This document shows positions 21,861 to 34,200 of a stretch of 64,000 nt of DNA, piece after piece. Numbering within the stretch: the first letter of the stretch is position 1; every line of letters starts with the position of its first letter. The DNA is from Erythrophleum ivorense (Eukaryota; Streptophyta; Magnoliopsida; Fabales; Fabaceae). The notes beneath the pieces are model-generated. The model had not been told where the DNA came from and searched no databases. It was given only the letters and a program-made list of their open reading frames with translations. Location: contig JAIUCV010001095.1 of NCBI GenBank assembly GCA_026724425.1, positions 1 through 64,000 on the forward strand. Reading direction: 5' to 3'. A program made the position numbers and the translations under genes.

Positions 21861-23217
21861 AGGAATTAGAGAGCAACTGGGGAGTGGTAAAGTGAAAGAC
21901 TTTGACCTATCAGAAGATGGTTTGGTGAGGTACCAGGGAAGAGTGTGTATACCCAAGGATGAAGAGTTGAGGAACATAGTGTTGGCAGAAGCTCATAAGA
22001 GTAGGTACACCATCCATCCGAGCACTACTAAGATGTATAGGGATCTAAAGAAGAGCTTTTAGTGGCCTGGGATGAAGTCGGACATAGCAGAGTTTGTTGC
22101 TAGATGTCTAATCTGTCAACGGGTTAAGATTGAGCACCAAAGACCCGCAGGTTTGTTACACCCTTTAGAAATTTCTGAATGGAAATGGGATAGTATATCT
22201 ATGGATTTTGTGATGGGTTTGCCTAGAACATCCTCGGGTTATGATGCTATTTGGGTGATCGTGGATAGATTGACAAAGTCTGTCCACTTTCTACCTATTA
22301 GAACTACTTATTCCCTAGATAGACTAGCTCAACTGTATGTTCGTGAAATTGTAAGATTGCATGATGTTCCTAATAGCATTGTGTCGGATAGAGACCCAAG
22401 ATTCACATCAAAATTTTGGAGATCTCTACAAGAAGCTTTGGGTACTAGTCTTAACTTTAGCACTGCTTATCACCCTCAGTCTGATGGACAGACTGAGAGG
22501 ACCATTCAAACCCTTGAAGACATGCTTAGAGCGAGTGTACTAGAGTTAAAAGGGAGTTGGGATGTGTACTTGCCGTTAGCTGAGTTTGCTTATAATAATA
22601 GTTACCATTCCAGTATCCAGATGGCACCATTTGAGGCACTTTATGGGAAGAAGTGTCGGTCGCCCTTGTGTTGGGTAAAACTTGGTGAAAGAAGTCTCTT
22701 AGGTCCAGACATAGTGGACCAAACTACCCATAAAATAGAACTCATCATAAAGAAGTTGTTGGCTGCCCAGAGTAGGCAAAAGAGTTATGCGGATAAGAGA
22801 AGGAGACCATGTGTTCCTTAAGGCTACTCCAGTGATGGGTGTAGGACGGTCTATTAGGACAAGAAAGCTCAGTCCTCGTTATCTTGGTCCTTTCCAAATC
22901 CTTGAAAGGATAGGACCCGTGGCCTATAGAGTTGCTCTACCTCCAAACCTGGCCAGATTGCATGATATGTTCCATGTGTCCTAATTGAAAAAGTACCACC
23001 CGGACCCTTTGCATGTCATTGAGCATGAGAATGTGCATCTACAAGATGATTTGTCTTATGTGGTTGAGCTGGAAAGGATGTGGACTTAAAAGTCAAACAG
23101 CTGCGTAATAAGGACATCCCCTTGGTAAAGGTAGTGTGGGGGGGACTTACTCCAGATGAAGCAACCTGGGAAATAGAAGAAGCGATGAGAAAGGATTATC
23201 TTGCATTATTTGAGTAA
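21861..23217 (+). pseudogene. Gypsy element III integrase and chromodomain
   Basis: The HHCC zinc-binding region runs to CLICQ at about 22120, with a TGG-to-TAG stop at 22061. The DDE core has MDFVMGLPRT (first Asp), VSDRDPRF (second Asp) and DGQTERTIQ (Glu). A frameshift with loss of a few codons near 22800 precedes the GPY-like region (LGPFQILERIGPVAYRVALP). After TAA at 22982 and another frameshift near 23085 comes a chromodomain-like tail (LRNKDIPLVKVVW, EATWEIEEAM), ending at TAA 23215-23217. The C-terminal chromodomain marks a chromovirus; the long LTRs fit the Tekay/Del clade (inference). Confidence 0.9.
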
Positions 23218-23247
23218 GGTATGTCTAATTTTGAGGATAAAATTTCT

Positions 23248-23262
23248 AAAAGGAGGGGAGAA
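23248..23262 (+). promoter_or_regulatory. Polypurine tract of gypsy element III
   Basis: AAAAGGAGGGGAGAA directly precedes the 3' LTR start TGT at 23263. It matches the tracts of elements I and II in position and sequence and would prime plus-strand DNA synthesis. Confidence 0.85.
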
Positions 23263-23265
23263 TGT

Positions 23266-26035
23266 TGTGACAATCCTCCCTTCTAATCATTGTGATTATG
23301 GTTAAATATATGATTAATAATTAATTATCAAGGTTTCAGTGGTTACAATTTATCACATTGTAAAAATATGGGGAAAATTTGAACCTTGATGTTAGGGTCA
23401 TCACCATACCACCTCAACAAAACAAAATTTGCATAAAAGGAATCCTACTACCATAAGGGGCTTATGATTCAACCGTCCATCAGTTTCAATACCCAATAAC
23501 CTCCCACAAGTGTTCCTATATCATCTCTTACCATTACCGTTGAAAAAATTAGGGTTTTTAGGCTAAAGGAGTAGATTGGGGACTTGCGCCGCGGCCTATA
23601 CCTTCCCCGCCATGGACAAGTTGCTCTCTAGAATCATTGGACAATTTCATAAGCTGTGGCGAGTTAGACCTTCGCCGCGGCCAACCTATGTGGCACCGCG
23701 GCAGAAACGCCTCCTAGAACTACTATTCCCAACCCCCATGCTTCTCGCCTCGGCGCAATACATTTGTGCCGCGGTGAGTTTTGCTACTGTCCAACTCTTG
23801 ATTAATTTCCTCGACTCGCGCCCTGGCAACACATAATGCGCTGCGGCGAGTTTCGATTCTGTTACCCTCCTGGGAGATTTTTTTTCACTCTGCGCCGCGG
23901 TGAGATTTCTCAAGCCGCAGCGCTCCTCGCCACTGTCACTCCCTGGGCCAATTTTCTTCCCTTGTGCTGCGGCGGGATTGGTTATGCTGTGGTGCCCTTT
24001 GGCTCTGTCTCTCATTTGGCCACGGCGAAGCCTTCTTAGCCAAAGTGAGACTCCCTCCTATGACTACATTATCCAAATTTCACCCCCTACACTCCAAATC
24101 TCATCCTAGAAACACTCCAGGTCCACCTTCCCTTATTTTATGTGATTCTAATGGTGTTTATCTACCCTATTTACCCATCAATCCGTCCATTACCATTGCA
24201 AAACTTAATTACTACTTCCTACTTGCCCAACTAGCTCATATCAGCAAATTCATGAATATATGACAGCAAGAACACATGCATTAGCAACAATTGACATCCT
24301 ATGCACATTCCATAGAGATTCCATTCAACAATAGCTTATGTCCACATCCAAGGCAACATATGACTACAATTTCCATATGGTAATCCATATCATAATTTCA
24401 ACAAAACTACATATATGATACTATAAGTTCATACATTAATATTCAACTATAATGGGACTTAAATCCTTAACGGTTACATTTCAATCAAACAAAATATGAA
24501 TGCCTACACTTGGCAACATGAATACATGATGATGCTATGTAAACTAATAACAAAATTGCATCTCTACTAAATAGGCCAGCCTAAGTGTAGCCTTCTCTCA
24601 TATGTTGGAGATCATGGATTTTCATCCACTTGCTTCCCTTTATCCTTACCCGAAGAACATTCACCTAAAATGTTAATCCCATGAAACAGGGTGAGATAAT
24701 ATATCCAGTTTAATTAGCATATATGCATGAATCAAAATCAACATTAGAGACATATCCATCATATCAGCAAATGAAACAATTAGGCTATCATAATTACTAT
24801 CCCATACTAGCAATCATATTATCACATGTTAAAGGCCATTAACACCGGGAGAGGCCCGTCCACGGCACCTACTCCCTATTAAGTACAACAGGGGCTCAGT
24901 GCATCTGGGTTTGATCATAACCCGGTGCTCGATCGAAGCACATGCATGGGTGGCAGCCACACCACAGCTCCACCATAGACTCACAAGGTCCAATCACAAT
25001 TTAACAGATAGCCAACTGATTCATTCAACATTTCAAATCATTCATATACAGCAACATATGAAATCAAATCAAATATATACATGGAATTGATATAAACCCG
25101 GTTACCTCACTTGTAGACAACTTTGCAACAGCCATCACAAATCCCAAATTCGGATTAGAGTGTCCTTCACCAAAAAACTCAATATTCCACCCAAAATCCT
25201 AAATAAATTCGTACAAAATTAATACCCATTTTATAAATCAGCTATAGGGGTCTCAAATTAACAAATGAAGCATCAAAATGGAGGGTTTAAACTCACCTAA
25301 GGTCAGCCCTAACCTTAACCTACGAATTTCACCAAGAAAATCCCTAAATTCCCACATTTCAGATTTTGGGTAGGGTGAAAATACTCCAAATGAAAAACTA
25401 ATCAGGCCAAATTAAAGAGAAAGATGAGGGGATTAAGTTGTATAACTATTACCTTGGCTAAATCTTGCTCTAAATGTGAGAAAATGCAGAATTCTTGCCC
25501 CCAACCCTAGCCTCCTTCTCAACCTCCGAATTTTGCTTCTTGAGTTTTAGCAAATAAGAAAGTGGCTGAAGCATTAGGGTTTAGGTTGGGTTTTAGTTGG
25601 GTCAAATATGGTTATGAGTTGCTCTAAGGTCCAACTTCATTTGGGTTTCAGATTTTAGCTTGTTGGGCCAGTTTTAAAGGTGTTGGGCTGCTGAAATTCA
25701 ATTGGGCCAGACCAAGTTTTAAGAGCTCAAGAATGTGGGTTTGCACAAGGGTTATTGGGCCACTTAGAAGAGTCTATACAAGGTGGATTTTGGGCCTCCA
25801 TCACACTAAATTGGGTTGGGTCTACACCTAACCCATTGGGCCTCCATTAGCCTCTTCTCATGATTTATTAATTTAAGCCTAGATAGAACTTCTCTCCCAA
25901 TTAAATCTCAAACCCATATTAATAATTTATTTCTCTAAAATCTCCATTCACTCAACTTGCCCAATTATCCCATATTAATCATTCTTAATTAACCTAATCC
26001 GTGATTAACACCTTAATTAATTATGGGGTGTTACA
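23266..26035 (-). mobile_element. Antisense LTR-A inside the 3' LTR of element III
   Basis: This 2770-bp LTR lies in reverse orientation: TGTGACAATCC at 23266 to GGGGTGTTACA at 26035. On the left it abuts the three bases TGT that start the element's own 3' LTR; on the right the sense LTR resumes with TGTAATATGGG. It is therefore best read as a solo LTR inserted in reverse at the very start of the 3' LTR. Together with 26036-28289 it forms an inverted repeat. Reading frames at 23576-24263 come from its CCGCGG cluster and are not genes. Confidence 0.8.
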
Positions 26036-28289
26036 TGTAATATGGGTTTGAGATTTAATTGGGAGAGAAATTTTATTTAAGCCCAAATTAATGTAGGAGG
26101 CCATGATAAGAGGCTAATGGAGGCCCAATAAGTTAGGTGCAGACCCAACTTGATCCAATATGATGGAGGCCCAATACCCACCTTATATAGGCTCTTATAA
26201 TTAGCCCAATAACCCTTGTGCAGACCTAAAACCTTTGGGCTCTTAAAACTTGGTCTGACCCATTTGAATTTCAGCAACCCAACACCTTGAAACTTGCTCA
26301 ACAACTTAAAATCTGAAGCCCAAATGGAGATGGACCTTAGAGCAACCCATGACCCATTTTTTGACCTAACTTAAACCTAACTAAAACTCTAATACATCAG
26401 CCTCTTCCTCACACTTGCTGAAACACAAAACACATCTCAAAATTCGGAGGTTGAGAAGGAGGCTAGGGTTGGGGGCAAGAATTCTGCATTTTCCCACATT
26501 TAAAGCAAGATTCAACCAAGGTAATAGTTATACAACTTAATCCCCTCATCTTTCTCTTTAATTTAGTCCGATTAGTTTTTCATTTGGAGGATTTTCACCT
26601 TACCCAAAATCTGAAATGTGGGAATTTGGGGATTTTCTTGGTGAAATTCGTAGGTTGAGGTTAAGGCTGACCTTGGGTGAGTTTAAACCCATTTTGATGC
26701 TTCATTTGTTAATTTGAGACCCCCATAGCTGATTTATAAAATGGGTATTAATTCTGTACGAATTTGCTTAGGATTTTGGGTAGAATATTGAGTTTTCTGG
26801 TGAATGACACTCTAATCCGAATTTGGGATTTGTGATGGCTGTTGCAAATTTGTCTACAAGTGAGATAACTGGGTTTATCAAAATTCCATGCATATATCTG
26901 TGTTAATTCCATATTTGCTGTATATGGATGATTTGAAATGTTGAATGAATTGATTGGCTATCTGTTATATTGTATTAGACCTTGTGAGTCCATGGTGGAG
27001 CTGTGGTGCGGCTGTCACCCGTGCATGTGCTTCGATCGAGCACCGGGTTATGATCAAACCCCAGATGCACAGAGCCCTGGTTGTGCTCAATAGGGAGTAG
27101 GTGCCGTGGACGGGCCTCTCCCGATGTTAATGGCCTTTAACATGTGATAATATAATTGCTACTATAGGATAGTAATCATGATAGCCTAATTGTTTCATTT
27201 GCTGATATGATGGATATGTCTCTGATGTTAATTTTGATTCATGCATATATGCTAATTAAACTGGATATATGATGGAATTGCCTTGGTTACTGAGATTGAT
27301 ATTCCACCCCGTTTCATGGGATTAACATTTCAGGTGAAGGTTCTTCGGGTAAGGATAAAGGGAAGCAAGTCGATGAAAATTCATGAGCTCCAACATATGG
27401 GAGAAGGCTACACTTAGGCTAGCTTATTTAGTAAAGATGCAATTTTGTTATTAGTTTACATAGCATCATCATGTATTCATGTTGCCAAGTGTAGGCGTTC
27501 ATATTTTGTTTGATTGAAATGTAACTGTTAAGGATTTAAGTCCCATTATAGTTGAATATTAATGCATGAACTTATAGTATCATATATATAGTTTTGTTGA
27601 AATTGTGATATGGATTACCATATGGGAATTGTAGTCATATGATGCCTTGGATGTGGACATAAGCTATTGTTGAATGGAATCTCTATGGAATGTGCATGGG
27701 ATGTTAATTGCTGCTAATGCATGTGTTCTTGTTGTTATATATTCATGAATTTGCTGATATGAGCTAGTTGGGCAAGTAAGAAGTAGTATTTAAGTTTTGC
27801 AATGGTAATGGATGGATTGATAGGTAAATAGAGTATATAAACACCATTAGAATCACATAAAATAAGGGAAGGTGGACCTGGAGTGTTTCTAAGATGAGAT
27901 TTGTGAAATTTGTCCAATGATTCCAGAGAGCAACTTGGCCGTGGCGGGGAAGGTATAGGCTGCAGCGCAAGTCCCCAACCTACTCCTTTTAGCCTAGAAA
28001 CCCTAATTTTTTCAACGATAATGGTAAGAGATGATATAGGAACACTTGTGGGAGGTTATTGGGTATTGAAACTAATGGACGGTTGAATCATAAACCCCTT
28101 ATGGTAGTAGGATTTCTTTTATGCAAATTTTGTTTTGTTGAGGTGGTATGGTGATGACCCTAACATTAAGGTTCAATTTTTCCTCATATTTTCACAATGT
28201 GATAAATTGTAACCACTCAAACCTTGATAATTAATTATTAATCGTATATTTAACCATAATTATAATGATTAGAAAGGAGGGTTGTCACA
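26036..28289 (+). mobile_element. 3' LTR of gypsy element III (LTR-A, sense)
   Basis: It runs from TGTAATATGGG to GGGTTGTCACA. Compared with the solo copy at 58411 it lacks about 120 bases just after its first few nucleotides; the antisense neighbour keeps them, so the loss lies at the centre of the inverted repeat. It contains the conserved GC-rich module (26985-27140) and remnants of the CCGCGG cluster near 27935-27985. It ends at the point where the LARD-like reading frame resumes. Confidence 0.85.
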
Positions 28290-30021
28290 ACCATCATTAT
28301 GAGCCATACCACAACTTCCATAAACAAGAGCAGAGTATCATAATTACAATTACCATGAGGGGTACATACAATAAGAGGTCCAGATAGAACCAAGTGGGAA
28401 AGAGAGGATGATGCAGCTAATGGAAGCTTGTAATATTCAATACCAACAAATGCATCAAATGGCCCAACGAATAATGGATAACCTCATGATAGATTCAAGA
28501 TTTCAAATGAATCAACTGACTTCAAGTGCTACTGAATTGACTGAGGAGCAAATTAGAAGGGAATGTATAGAGGAGGAAGAGTCCTATTCACTGGGTAATA
28601 TCCTTCCATCTTCTAATACTTTGCAATTTGTTGGAACTGAATCTAGTTTGCTTGATAGCACTGTGACTACTAATGCATATAATATTGTTGATTCTGAATT
28701 GCATGATGATGTTGCTGATGAGGAAATTGTTGTTGAATCTCCTGATATGATTGATTGTGGTAATTCATTGAGCAAAATTGATACAATTGTTGATGTTAAT
28801 GAATCCTTGTGTACTAATGCACTTGGTTTGTCTACACCTAGCTGTGATTATAGTGAAATTTTCATTTTTGAACCTGTTAATGATGATTCTTTTGAGTCTA
28901 GGATAGCAGATAAGTGTGGGGGTGACTTAGAATGTGATGATCATTCTGTTCCTAGTGTGGAACTGGTTGATAAGTCTGTTGATGATGCATCTTCTGAGTT
29001 TAAGGACAGCATATCATCTGGACCATGTGACATAGTTGATTTCGATGATTCTCTTGATCGTGTGTGTGATGGATCCACTACATGTGATAGATACTCCCAG
29101 ATTAATTCCTTGATTGAGACTAGTGAGTTCCTCACATATTCTGATCAACATGATTCCTCACTGGCCTATGCTAATAAGACTGATGAAACCATGAATGTAG
29201 CATGTGATGAAAACATAGACAGTGAAATTGTTGAACAGCTTGTTGTTGATGAATCAGACTCTAATTTTAAATGCTTATGTGATGATATGCATACATGTCC
29301 TGTATGTGTTGAGATTGATGAGTTTTTGAAGTCTGATAAATCTATTGAATCTATGGAATCCTTTGCTTGCACTGAAACTGTTAATGATAAGAATGATTCT
29401 ACTGATCATACTAGTATTGATGAGAACATGCATAAAGATAGTGCTGATATTAAACATCTTGTTGAATCTTGTGCTGTTATTGATACTAGTAAGAGACTAG
29501 ATTTAGCTATTAATAATTGTTTAGAATATTGTGAGCCTACTGATGTCTCTTCGGTCAGGGAAGATGTTGTTTTTCTTGTTGAGAGTCTGGAACAAATTCT
29601 TGAAGTTAGTGAGCTAATTCCCAACAATCAATAGACTCTCCCAATTGAGAAAACGCAACTGCCAAATACCTTGAAGGATTTGAACTCAAAGGACTGTGAG
29701 AAGTTACAATTAGATTTTTTTGTTGATACAGTGACTCTTACTGATGGGAGTTTAGTTGATTTCATTGGATTTGATATATTCTTAGAAAGTTTTGCTTTTA
29801 AATTTTCTTTCTTTGGTTTTAAATATCCTAAATTTGATTTTTCTTCTTTTATTGTTTCTGAAAATGCTGAAAATGACTTTCCAAGACTATTGATGGTTGA
29901 GGAAGTCCATGAGTCATCACTGCATGATCAATCAAAATGCTTTAAAGTAGTGAGACTTAAATTTGTCCAGTTAAGAAGGAATAAAGCAGTTTTAATTCTT
30001 GTTTTTGATACTTATGATTAG
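28290..30021 (+). pseudogene. LARD-like element reading frame, main piece (unrecognised acidic protein)
   Basis: From ATG 28408 a frame runs to TAG 29632-29634 (408 residues) and continues in the same frame from 29635 to TGA/TAG at 30021, so one Gln-like codon has probably become a stop. A short Tyr/His/Gln-rich stretch at 28290-28407 is broken by a frameshift and joins it to the N-terminal piece at 16933. The start is Met/Gln-rich and helix-like (MMQLMEACNIQYQQMHQM). Residues 40-400 are strongly acidic and Ser/Asp/Val-rich with scattered Cys; the last 115 residues are Phe-rich and more hydrophobic. No gag, protease, RT or integrase motif is visible. I do not recognise it. Confidence 0.55.
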
Positions 30022-30267
30022 TTAGTCTTTCATAGAGTTCTTTTTAGTTTAGGATTTAGTTTTTTTTTCTTTTCTACATTACAGTTTATTTTGTTTATGT
30101 TTTTGTAGGTAATAAAAAGTTGCTAACTAGCTACAAAGGAAATTTGAGCCACCTTGAGATCTCCATTTTCAAGTTCATCTGGTTGTATTCTCTCCTTTCA
30201 CTCTCTTTATCTTGTGTTGTTTATATTTTTACTGGATTGTGTGTTGACATTGAGGACAATGCAATGT

Positions 30268-30288
30268 TTAAGTGTTGGGGGGGGGAGA
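30268..30288 (+). promoter_or_regulatory. Polypurine-like G tract
   Basis: TTTAAGTGTT is followed by nine G then AGAG, after a TTGAGGACAATGCAATG sequence. It resembles the GAGGACAATG...TTTAAGTGTGGGGG context near the 3' end of plant Athila/LARD internal regions. Confidence 0.55.
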
Positions 30289-31495
30289 GTCATTTTATTC
30301 TATCCATCTTTTCCTTTTTTTGAAAAAAAAAATTGAATTTTTTTTGAAAAATAACGTGATTTCTTTTCATTTTTTCTGTGAAAGTTGCAAGTTAAGATAA
30401 TTATAGCTTGGATTCACTTAGACATGATAAGTAATGAATCTTGTGTCTTGATTCAAGTGAAGTGGCAATGAATTTGATTTCAATGAATTATTTGATAGCC
30501 GTTAGCTGGTAAGGATTAGAGCCTTAATTGTTCATCTCTAATGTGTATTCACCTATCACTGTATTCACTCTAAAACTTGTCGTGATTCTTTGTTGAGACC
30601 ACAATTGCATTTGCATGCATGAAAATGATAAGACATTCATTTCTTTCATAGCTAGATAGCCAAAAAGCTAACCTACATGCATCTTTATCCATTGTTTTAG
30701 CCACTTTGGACCTTGTTTTGTTTTGTTGTTGAACCATAGCCATTAAAAATGTTTTTCACCTTGTTTTAAGATGCCTTAGGGACTTTAAGGAGCATTACAC
30801 CTATTCAGGATAGATGAATGTATGCTTTGCATCAATTTAGGCCATTGATAGTAAAAGTTAAGGAAACTGTTCAAAGTTAAAGAAAAGAAAAGATGGAAAA
30901 ACAAAAGAAAAGCAAAAAAAAGGAAAAGCAATTGAAAATCAAAAGAAAGAAGCATTTCAGTTGAGTTGTAGTTGCCTATTGCTTGTGGGAAATAAGGCCT
31001 TGAATTGTACACATTCTTCCCTATCCTAAGTTTCCATTGATTGCTCTTAAGGTCCTAAGGTATCCATTTGTTCCCCTGTTCTTGAATGTCCATTCATTTC
31101 ATTTCCCTTAACCCTATTACAACCCTAAATAAAGTCCTATTGATTTGTGCATTGCATTTGGTATGGGTGGTGGAGACTTAGAAGCTTGACAAGCTTATGG
31201 TAGTGAACTTTGATAGGTGGAACTTGAGTGATACACATACCTTGACCACTTGAAAGTTGAGAATAAACATTAACCTATGTGAGAGGCTATTCATTTTTTA
31301 TTCATTCTTTTCAAATAAAATTGCCATGGAGCTTAATGTTTGATGCAAGTGAAGTTAGCTACGATTGTTGAAGTGATGAAAAGTTGTGATTAGCCTCTAT
31401 CTTGTGATTTTTACACTATTCTATTTCACTTTCATTTCCATTTCTATTCCACCAGTCTTTTCTTAGATTTTGAGCTTTGCCCAAGAGTGCAAAGG

Positions 31496-31510
31496 TTTAA
31501 GTGTGGGGGC
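31496..31510 (+). promoter_or_regulatory. Second polypurine-like G tract
   Basis: TTTAAGTGTGGGGGC after AAGAGTGCAAAGG, a near repeat of the 30268 tract. Either may be the functional tract. Confidence 0.45.
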
Positions 31511-31559
31511 CACCCTTCTTTAAAACCCTAAATTATAAGCTAAACTCCATATAATTCCA

Positions 31560-32010
31560 ACTAAAACACACTTGACCACCAGAGTATTCAAGAGAAAAAT
31601 GCAAATAGAGAGAGAGGCTAGGGTTCTTCATCAATTTGGCTCTGATCTACACACCTAAAGGGAGATTTAGCCAAAATAAGTTATACAAAAGTTGATCATC
31701 TCATCTTTCTCTTTATTTCGATCTAATTAGTTCCTTGTTTGGTGGATTTTCATCCAAACCCTAAATCTAAAAATGGGTGTTTTGGTGTTTTCTTACATGA
31801 GTTTTGGAGCTTAAGGCTAGAGAAACTATTAAGTAAGTATTTCCCTCCCTTTTGACATGTGAGTATGCTAAAACTTGGCCCTTATGACTGATTTTTGTAT
31901 TGGGTTTTGTTAATGCGCGAAGTATGATCCATTGTAATTTTTGGGGTTGGAGGGCTCAAATTTTTACATTGAACTCATTGAAGGCTTGAGCAAATTTTTT
32001 TGAAGTAGTT
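31560..32010 (+). mobile_element. Diverged LTR fragment related to LTR-A
   Basis: The series GGCTAGGGTTCTT, TTAGCCAAAATAAGTTATAC, CTCATCTTTCTCTTTA, GATTTTCATCCAAACCCTAAA and TTTTCTTACATGAG follows the same order as 26465-26660 of LTR-A. It is clearly diverged. Both ends are uncertain. Confidence 0.55.
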
Positions 32011-34200
32011 CTTAATGATTGGAATGAATGAGTACAACTTAAGTTGCATCTTGTTCTTTAATTATCTCTCATTTATAATAAGGTTAAACTAGCTTTTTAT
32101 TTGTAAAATATGGCCTTTAGTTTCAAATTTTTTAAAACACCTAATTCACCCCCTCTTAGGTACCTAGTCATTCTTAACAATAGGGGACTAACGAGCATAT
32201 GTTTCTATTCACTAATTGAATGTGGTATGGAGCACAAAATTCTATGGGATCATTTAGTGACAGATTGGCAAGAAATAATTCCTCACTAATCTACTTTGAT
32301 GAGCGAAGGATATTTCCCTTGCTATTCCATCAGTATTTTAAATCTAATAACCCCCTCATCAGCTCACACAAAAAGGTAATGCCCCCTTCCCCCTAACTCG
32401 GCACCCTCTCTTCATTGACCCTCTAAGTGGTGCCCCTCCTTGCTCATCAAAGGAAGGGCATTAATGCCATTAAAGGGGTTCTAAGCCCTTTCAAACATTC
32501 AAAAAGGCAAAACATTTTAGTCCCACTATGTAAATAATGAGACTAATTTTGGTTATTATACAATGTGTAGGTGATATGGAGCAAAAAACGCCACCAGCAA
32601 CACCTCTTCGAGTTCCTTTCATTGTAGAGGGCAAAGATATTTTTCTCTTGTTACACTTATATCTTACTTTGTTAAACTATTTACTCTTGTTTGAAAATAA
32701 TCATAAATCAATTGATAATTGTTGTCGGTGTGTTTTATGCACAACATGAAAGGACGTGGGCCACCTTGGATTTGTGTATGATTTTGTTTGTTACGGGTGT
32801 TGTCACATTTGAAATGTGACCATAAAAGAAAAAAAAGAGATTAAGATTTTCTAAAATGAAAATCAAAATCAATTGAAGTCAATATCAAAATTTTAATTAT
32901 AAAGGCTAAACTTTAGAAAAGCATTTTTTTTAAAAAAATAGTCTACAAATCAGGGATGAATTCAAAAGTCTTTTGTATGTGAAAAATGTATTAAGTACCC
33001 CATAACACCTGTTCCTAAAAACAGTTATCGTTACTTAATTGTACAAAATTAATATGACCTTAATCTAGTTTTAATTACCCTCATCAATTATATATGAATA
33101 AAATAATAAAAAATTTAAGAAAAGAAAATAAAAGAAAAAAAATTATTTATTTACAAAAGTAGACTTAACATATGATGAAAGTTTAAGGTTTACATATCCT
33201 AATAACAAAGTCCATGTAATTCAACTAAATAGAAATTCGTGATTTTTAATTTTTTGTGAAAGAAAAAGAAAATAGGAATCAATTTTTTTTCCCAAACAAA
33301 CAACTTTAAAATTGGTTATGTATTTTCATTTGCAAAAGACCAAATTAATCCCCACTTATTTACTATTTTCATTTATATATATATATATATTATTTTTGAA
33401 AAGAAGATTTTTATTTCAGTTAAAAAAGAACTTTTGAATTTTTGAAGTAATTTTTAATTTTTGTAATTTTGTTAAAAGGACATTGGAGGGAAAAATTCCT
33501 AAGCACGTGAAAAGGTGGTTTATTTAATTTTCTAAAACTATCTTTTTTTTTTTGTATTTTGAAATTTTTTTTTCATTTTTTTTATTTTTAAAAGAAAATT
33601 CCCAAGATATAGGGATTTATTTGATTTAAATAAAAAAATTTCATTTTTTTATTTTTCAATTTTGTTAAAATTTTTGACAAAATATAAGTCATTGAAACCC
33701 AATTTTTATTGATAAAATTCTTATGCGCAATCTAATGCTGTTTTTCCGCAACCTAATGCTGTTTGAGGAAAAATAGGATCTCACATGGATCCAACTAGTT
33801 GGCACCTATGCATATGAGGAGATTAGATCTTACATGACAACTCTAAAAATAAAATTAGAAAGATAAAATTCAAATCAGAATAATATAAGCATATAATATA
33901 TGGTGATTGTGCGTGTTTGTTTTCAATCAAATATTATATTTTTTCAAAACTAGAAACAGAACTCCGCAAGTAACAGAAAAACTACTCCTTGGAGCATACA
34001 GCATATGATCCCTCAAAAGTCAAACCCTTCTACTCCATTTTATTAGACACCAATTAACCAGCCGGGAGTATATTGACGCAACATAATCACCCTTGAAACA
34101 GAAATCATGCCTTCCAAACCGAAGAGTAACTCAAGAACCATAAAACCAACCCATAACATGAGACTTGTCAAAACAAGCACAGCCAGTAGAACAATTTTTT
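32011..34200. other. AT-rich intergenic DNA
   Basis: I see no gene here. There are poly-A/T tracts, a short (AT)n at about 33376-33391, a perfect hairpin at 32802-32820, and a small direct repeat (CTAATGCTGTTT) near 33732-33762. Confidence 0.6.
32802..32820. repeat. Perfect 9-bp-arm inverted repeat
   Basis: GTCACATTT, one G, then AAATGTGAC. It is followed by an A-rich stretch. It could be a simple hairpin; no function is inferred. Confidence 0.6.

Larger units (their letters stand above)
30022..31510 (+). other. LARD-like element 3' non-coding region
   Basis: Long non-coding stretch after the reading frame, typical of plant LARD/Athila elements. It carries two G-rich tracts preceded by TTTAAGTGT (30268-30288 and 31496-31510). 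No coding motif is visible. No copy of the LTR at 14-16.4 kb follows, so the element's 3' LTR is lost or lies elsewhere. Confidence 0.5.

Noticed and set aside
23263..28289. LTR with long terminal inverted repeats as one novel unit
   Set aside because: Alignment to the solo LTRs shows two LTR-A copies in opposite orientation, not one LTR with inverted ends.
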